A stretch of DNA of 40,047 bases from Sphingobacteriaceae bacterium (GTDB lineage: Bacteria > Bacteroidota > Bacteroidia > Sphingobacteriales > Sphingobacteriaceae): NCBI GenBank assembly GCA_903644075.1, contig CAHJXH010000009.1:1-40047 (forward strand). Reading direction: 5' to 3'. The notes below the pieces were generated by a model. That model made no database searches and was not told the DNA's origin. It worked only from the letters and a program-made list of their open reading frames with translations. This document shows positions 38,832 to 40,047 of this stretch, in pieces (within the stretch, counting starts at the first letter, position 1; each line of letters opens with the position of its first letter). The position numbers and the translations under genes were made by a program.

Positions 38832-39056
38832 ATGATGCACATCGTACACTCAGTTTTTAACGAAACCGCTAACCAAAATCAAAGCGTGCCCCCGCCTGAC
38901 TTTCAGCAACCAGACGAGGATCTAATTTTGAGATTACTAGCTCACCAGCAAATATGCCACAAATACCGTGATGAAATTATGGCTATCCGTAAATACATAC
39001 CGGGATGGAAACCCCAATTTGATGAGAGAATGATAGAAGGAGTGATGAGTGAATAA
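38832..39056 (+). CDS. Small protein of unknown function, opposite the S24 repressor
   Basis: The protein has 74 residues, soluble, starting MMHIVHSVFNETANQNQS. The core EDLILRLLAHQQICHKYRDE, then IMAIRKYIPGWKPQFD, is helical with a basic and aromatic end. I recognise no family. Its position facing the S24 repressor across a shared operator region resembles Cro- or excisionase-like genes in prophages, but I see no clear HTH. The final residues (DERMIEGVMSE) are encoded inside a low-complexity repeat arm. Confidence 0.6.
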   Translation: MMHIVHSVFNETANQNQSVPPPDFQQPDEDLILRLLAHQQICHKYRDEIMAIRKYIPGWKPQFDERMIEGVMSE

Positions 39057-39151
39057 TGCCAATCACGTTGCTTTTCACTCTATCATTCTATCCTTCTATC
39101 ATTGATTGACTTCACTCCCTCACTAATTCACAACTCATAACTAACTCAAAC
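39021..39151. repeat. Facing arms of GAATGATAGAAGG-type words
   Basis: The left arm (39021-39053: GAGAGAATGATAGAAGGAGT, GATGAGTGA) lies in the end of the preceding gene. The right arm (about 39073-39110: TTTTCACTCTATCATTC, TATCCTTCTATCATTGATTG) is its approximate reverse complement, and further words (CACTAATTCACAACTCATAAC) follow. Confidence 0.7.
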
Positions 39152-39159
39152 TAAATTAT

Positions 39160-39340
39160 ATGAATCCCATTATCAGAATCCCGCAAAAGATGCGAAACGA
39201 GCTTTGGTGGCTAGTATACCCAAAACCCTGTTAATGATATCAGAATAAAAGTTTTGGAAGATCATGTCAGTCTGCTGCAACAGCAGATTGACGATTTAAA
39301 ATATATTCAATCACAAAAAATAAGCACTAAAATAAGATGA
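39160..39340 (+). pseudogene. Small coiled-coil protein gene, frameshifted
   Basis: The first frame (ATG 39160) reads MNPIIRIPQKMRNELWWLVY and stops at 39232-39234. Removing one A from the A4 run at 39222-39225 gives an open frame of about 60 residues with IKVLEDHVSLLQQQIDDL and a stop that overlaps the next ATG (ATGA at 39337-39340). The coupling supports a real, once-intact gene. The function is unknown. Confidence 0.65.
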
Positions 39341-39798
39341 GTTTAAAATCATTCCTGTCCCAGATATGGGCAGATATAAAAAGCCTTTTCGAGAAACTAC
39401 CCGGCGAATTACAATTGGCCGCACAAATTGCGGTTACCATTACACAAAGCATTAAAACAATAACCGGTTCGCCTGTTGCAGGCATTGTAACTGCGTTAAT
39501 ACCGGGCAATATGACGACAAAATAAAGACCTGGCTAAATCAACAGCTCCCGGATATATTAACCAGTTTAAGATTAGTAGAAGCATTATCTGAATCAAAAG
39601 ATCCGGATCAAATTACAGCCTCGGCTATCAAAATTATCCAGGGTATGGATAAAAAATATCCAAAGTGCATTTATGCATGATCTTGGTGTATTGATTGCAC
39701 AAGAAGTTGCTAAAGCACAAAATAGTGCGTTGAACTGGAGCGATGGGATTTATATTATCGAGTGGTATTATCAACATAAATTAAAAATTCAGGAGTAA
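39337..39798 (+). pseudogene. Phage-like helical protein gene with two compensating frameshifts
   Basis: Frame 0 codes for SLKSFLSQIWADIKSLFEKL and a hydrophobic helix (LAAQIAVTITQSIKTITG), stopping at 39523. The neighbouring frame then reads DDKIKTWLNQQLPDILTSLR, then EALSESKDPDQITASAIKII. Near 39650 the coding signal returns to frame 0 (SAFMHDLGVLIAQEVAKAQN, then NWSDGIYIIEWYYQHKLKIQE) and ends at 39798. One base is missing near 39508-39512 and one A is extra near 39645-39660. The intact product would have had about 153 residues. It is perhaps a phage structural or holin-like protein; this is a guess. Confidence 0.65.
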
Positions 39799-39836
39799 TG
39801 AATTCTTAATTTGATACCTGTTGGATTTATAATTTG

Positions 39837-39920
39837 TGCCCAGAACGAGATTCGAACTCGTACATCCTTGCGAATGCCACCCCCTCAAGATGGTGCGTCT
39901 ACCAATTTCGCCACCTGGGC
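39837..39920 (-). tRNA. tRNA-Leu (GAG)
   Basis: On the minus strand the 84-nt sequence folds as a class II tRNA with a long variable arm. The acceptor GCCCAGG pairs with TCTGGGC, the anticodon stem CCATC pairs with GGTGG around the loop TTGAGGG, and the T-loop region is GAGTTCGAATCTC. Anticodon GAG decodes CUC and CUU. CCA is not encoded. Confidence 0.95.
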
Positions 39921-39927
39921 AGGGATT

Positions 39928-39965
39928 AACAAAAAAGGTTAATAAATTTATTAACCTTTTTTGTT
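39928..39965. terminator. 38-bp perfect palindrome between two tRNA-Leu genes
   Basis: AACAAAAAAGGTTAATAAA (39928-39946) is followed directly by its exact complement (39947-39965). With the T-run on either strand it can act as a terminator. Its place between two tRNAs on the same strand would separate their transcripts or serve as a processing site. Confidence 0.75.
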
Positions 39966-39974
39966 TTTTGTTTG

Positions 39975-40047
39975 TGCCCACGGAGAGACTCGAACTCTCA
40001 AGAGACAATTCTCAACGGCTTCTGAGACCGCAACGTTTACCAATTTC
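39975..40047 (-). tRNA. tRNA-Leu (CAG), 5' end cut by the window
   Basis: On the minus strand the sequence shows the D-loop start GAAATTGGTAAACG, an anticodon loop CTCAGAA (anticodon CAG) with stem GCGGT/GCCGT, a long variable arm, a T-arm GAGAGTTCGAGTCTCTC, and the 3' acceptor half CGTGGGC with discriminator A. The 5' acceptor strand lies beyond the window. Confidence 0.9.

Noticed and set aside
39837..40047. Attachment-site duplication of tRNA-Leu
   Set aside because: The two tRNAs have different anticodons and differ in sequence, so they are two genes rather than an att repeat.

Overview
The window looks like a chromosomal segment of a Bacteroidota bacterium, most likely Sphingobacteriaceae (Mucilaginibacter/Pedobacter-like). 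The reasons are repeated TAnnTTTG -7 promoter boxes, several paired with an upstream TTTG; TonB-dependent receptors with an N-terminal carboxypeptidase-regulatory-like domain; LytS/LytTR and Crp/Fnr regulators of the Bacteroidota type; weak or absent Shine-Dalgarno sequences except in the ribosomal operon; and many dispersed intergenic palindromes. The genus is inferred, not proven. Most genes are ordinary chromosomal genes; the only region that looks like a decayed mobile element is the right end.

Layout. 1-4.8 kb: tRNA-Phe, small conserved proteins (including a YciI-like protein), an SPFH membrane protein coupled to a ribbon-helix-helix protein, a putative lipoprotein behind a striking inverted repeat, and a group III truncated haemoglobin. 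5-7 kb: mtgA and the rpsF-rpsR-rplI operon with its promoter and terminator. 7-11 kb: a small membrane protein, an orphan C-terminal fragment, a type B carboxylesterase and an 840-nt noncoding repeat island. 11-16.6 kb: a LytS-type kinase and LytTR regulator pair, divergent from a large outer-membrane beta-barrel protein with a Gly/Pro-rich tail. 17-19.8 kb: a small His/Cys protein followed by a TonB-dependent receptor, probably metal uptake. 19.9-24.4 kb: a surface polysaccharide locus (GT4-like glycosyltransferase, GT11 fucosyltransferase, flippase, unknown glycosyltransferase-like protein).

24.5-31.4 kb holds single housekeeping and accessory genes: MBL-fold hydrolase, beta-hydroxyacid dehydrogenase, CDF metal exporter, BLUF photoreceptor, GNAT, UVR-motif miniprotein, cupin, a His/Tyr/Arg repeat peptide, DUF2147 and HAD. 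31.8-36.3 kb: membrane metallophosphoesterase, a TetR-SDR pair with matching operator-like palindromes, and a Crp/Fnr-tautomerase-SnoaL-like operon. 36.6-39.8 kb: a frameshifted XRE gene, a single-domain response regulator, a LexA/CI-like S24 repressor with twin operators facing a small gene, then two frameshifted phage-like genes. The window closes with two tRNA-Leu genes (GAG, then a CAG gene cut by the window edge) separated by a 38-bp perfect palindrome.

The most unusual features are not protein families. (1) At least seven kinds of intergenic repeat are present, most built as two arms facing each other across 20-140 bp; in four places the stop codon and last residues of a gene lie inside a repeat arm. 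(2) Five genes have an exact TAnnTTTG box ending only 3-7 nt before the ATG, which predicts leaderless transcripts. (3) A 16-bp perfect inverted repeat ends two bases before a start codon. (4) Four frameshifts fall in the last 3.3 kb and none was noticed in clear coding regions elsewhere.
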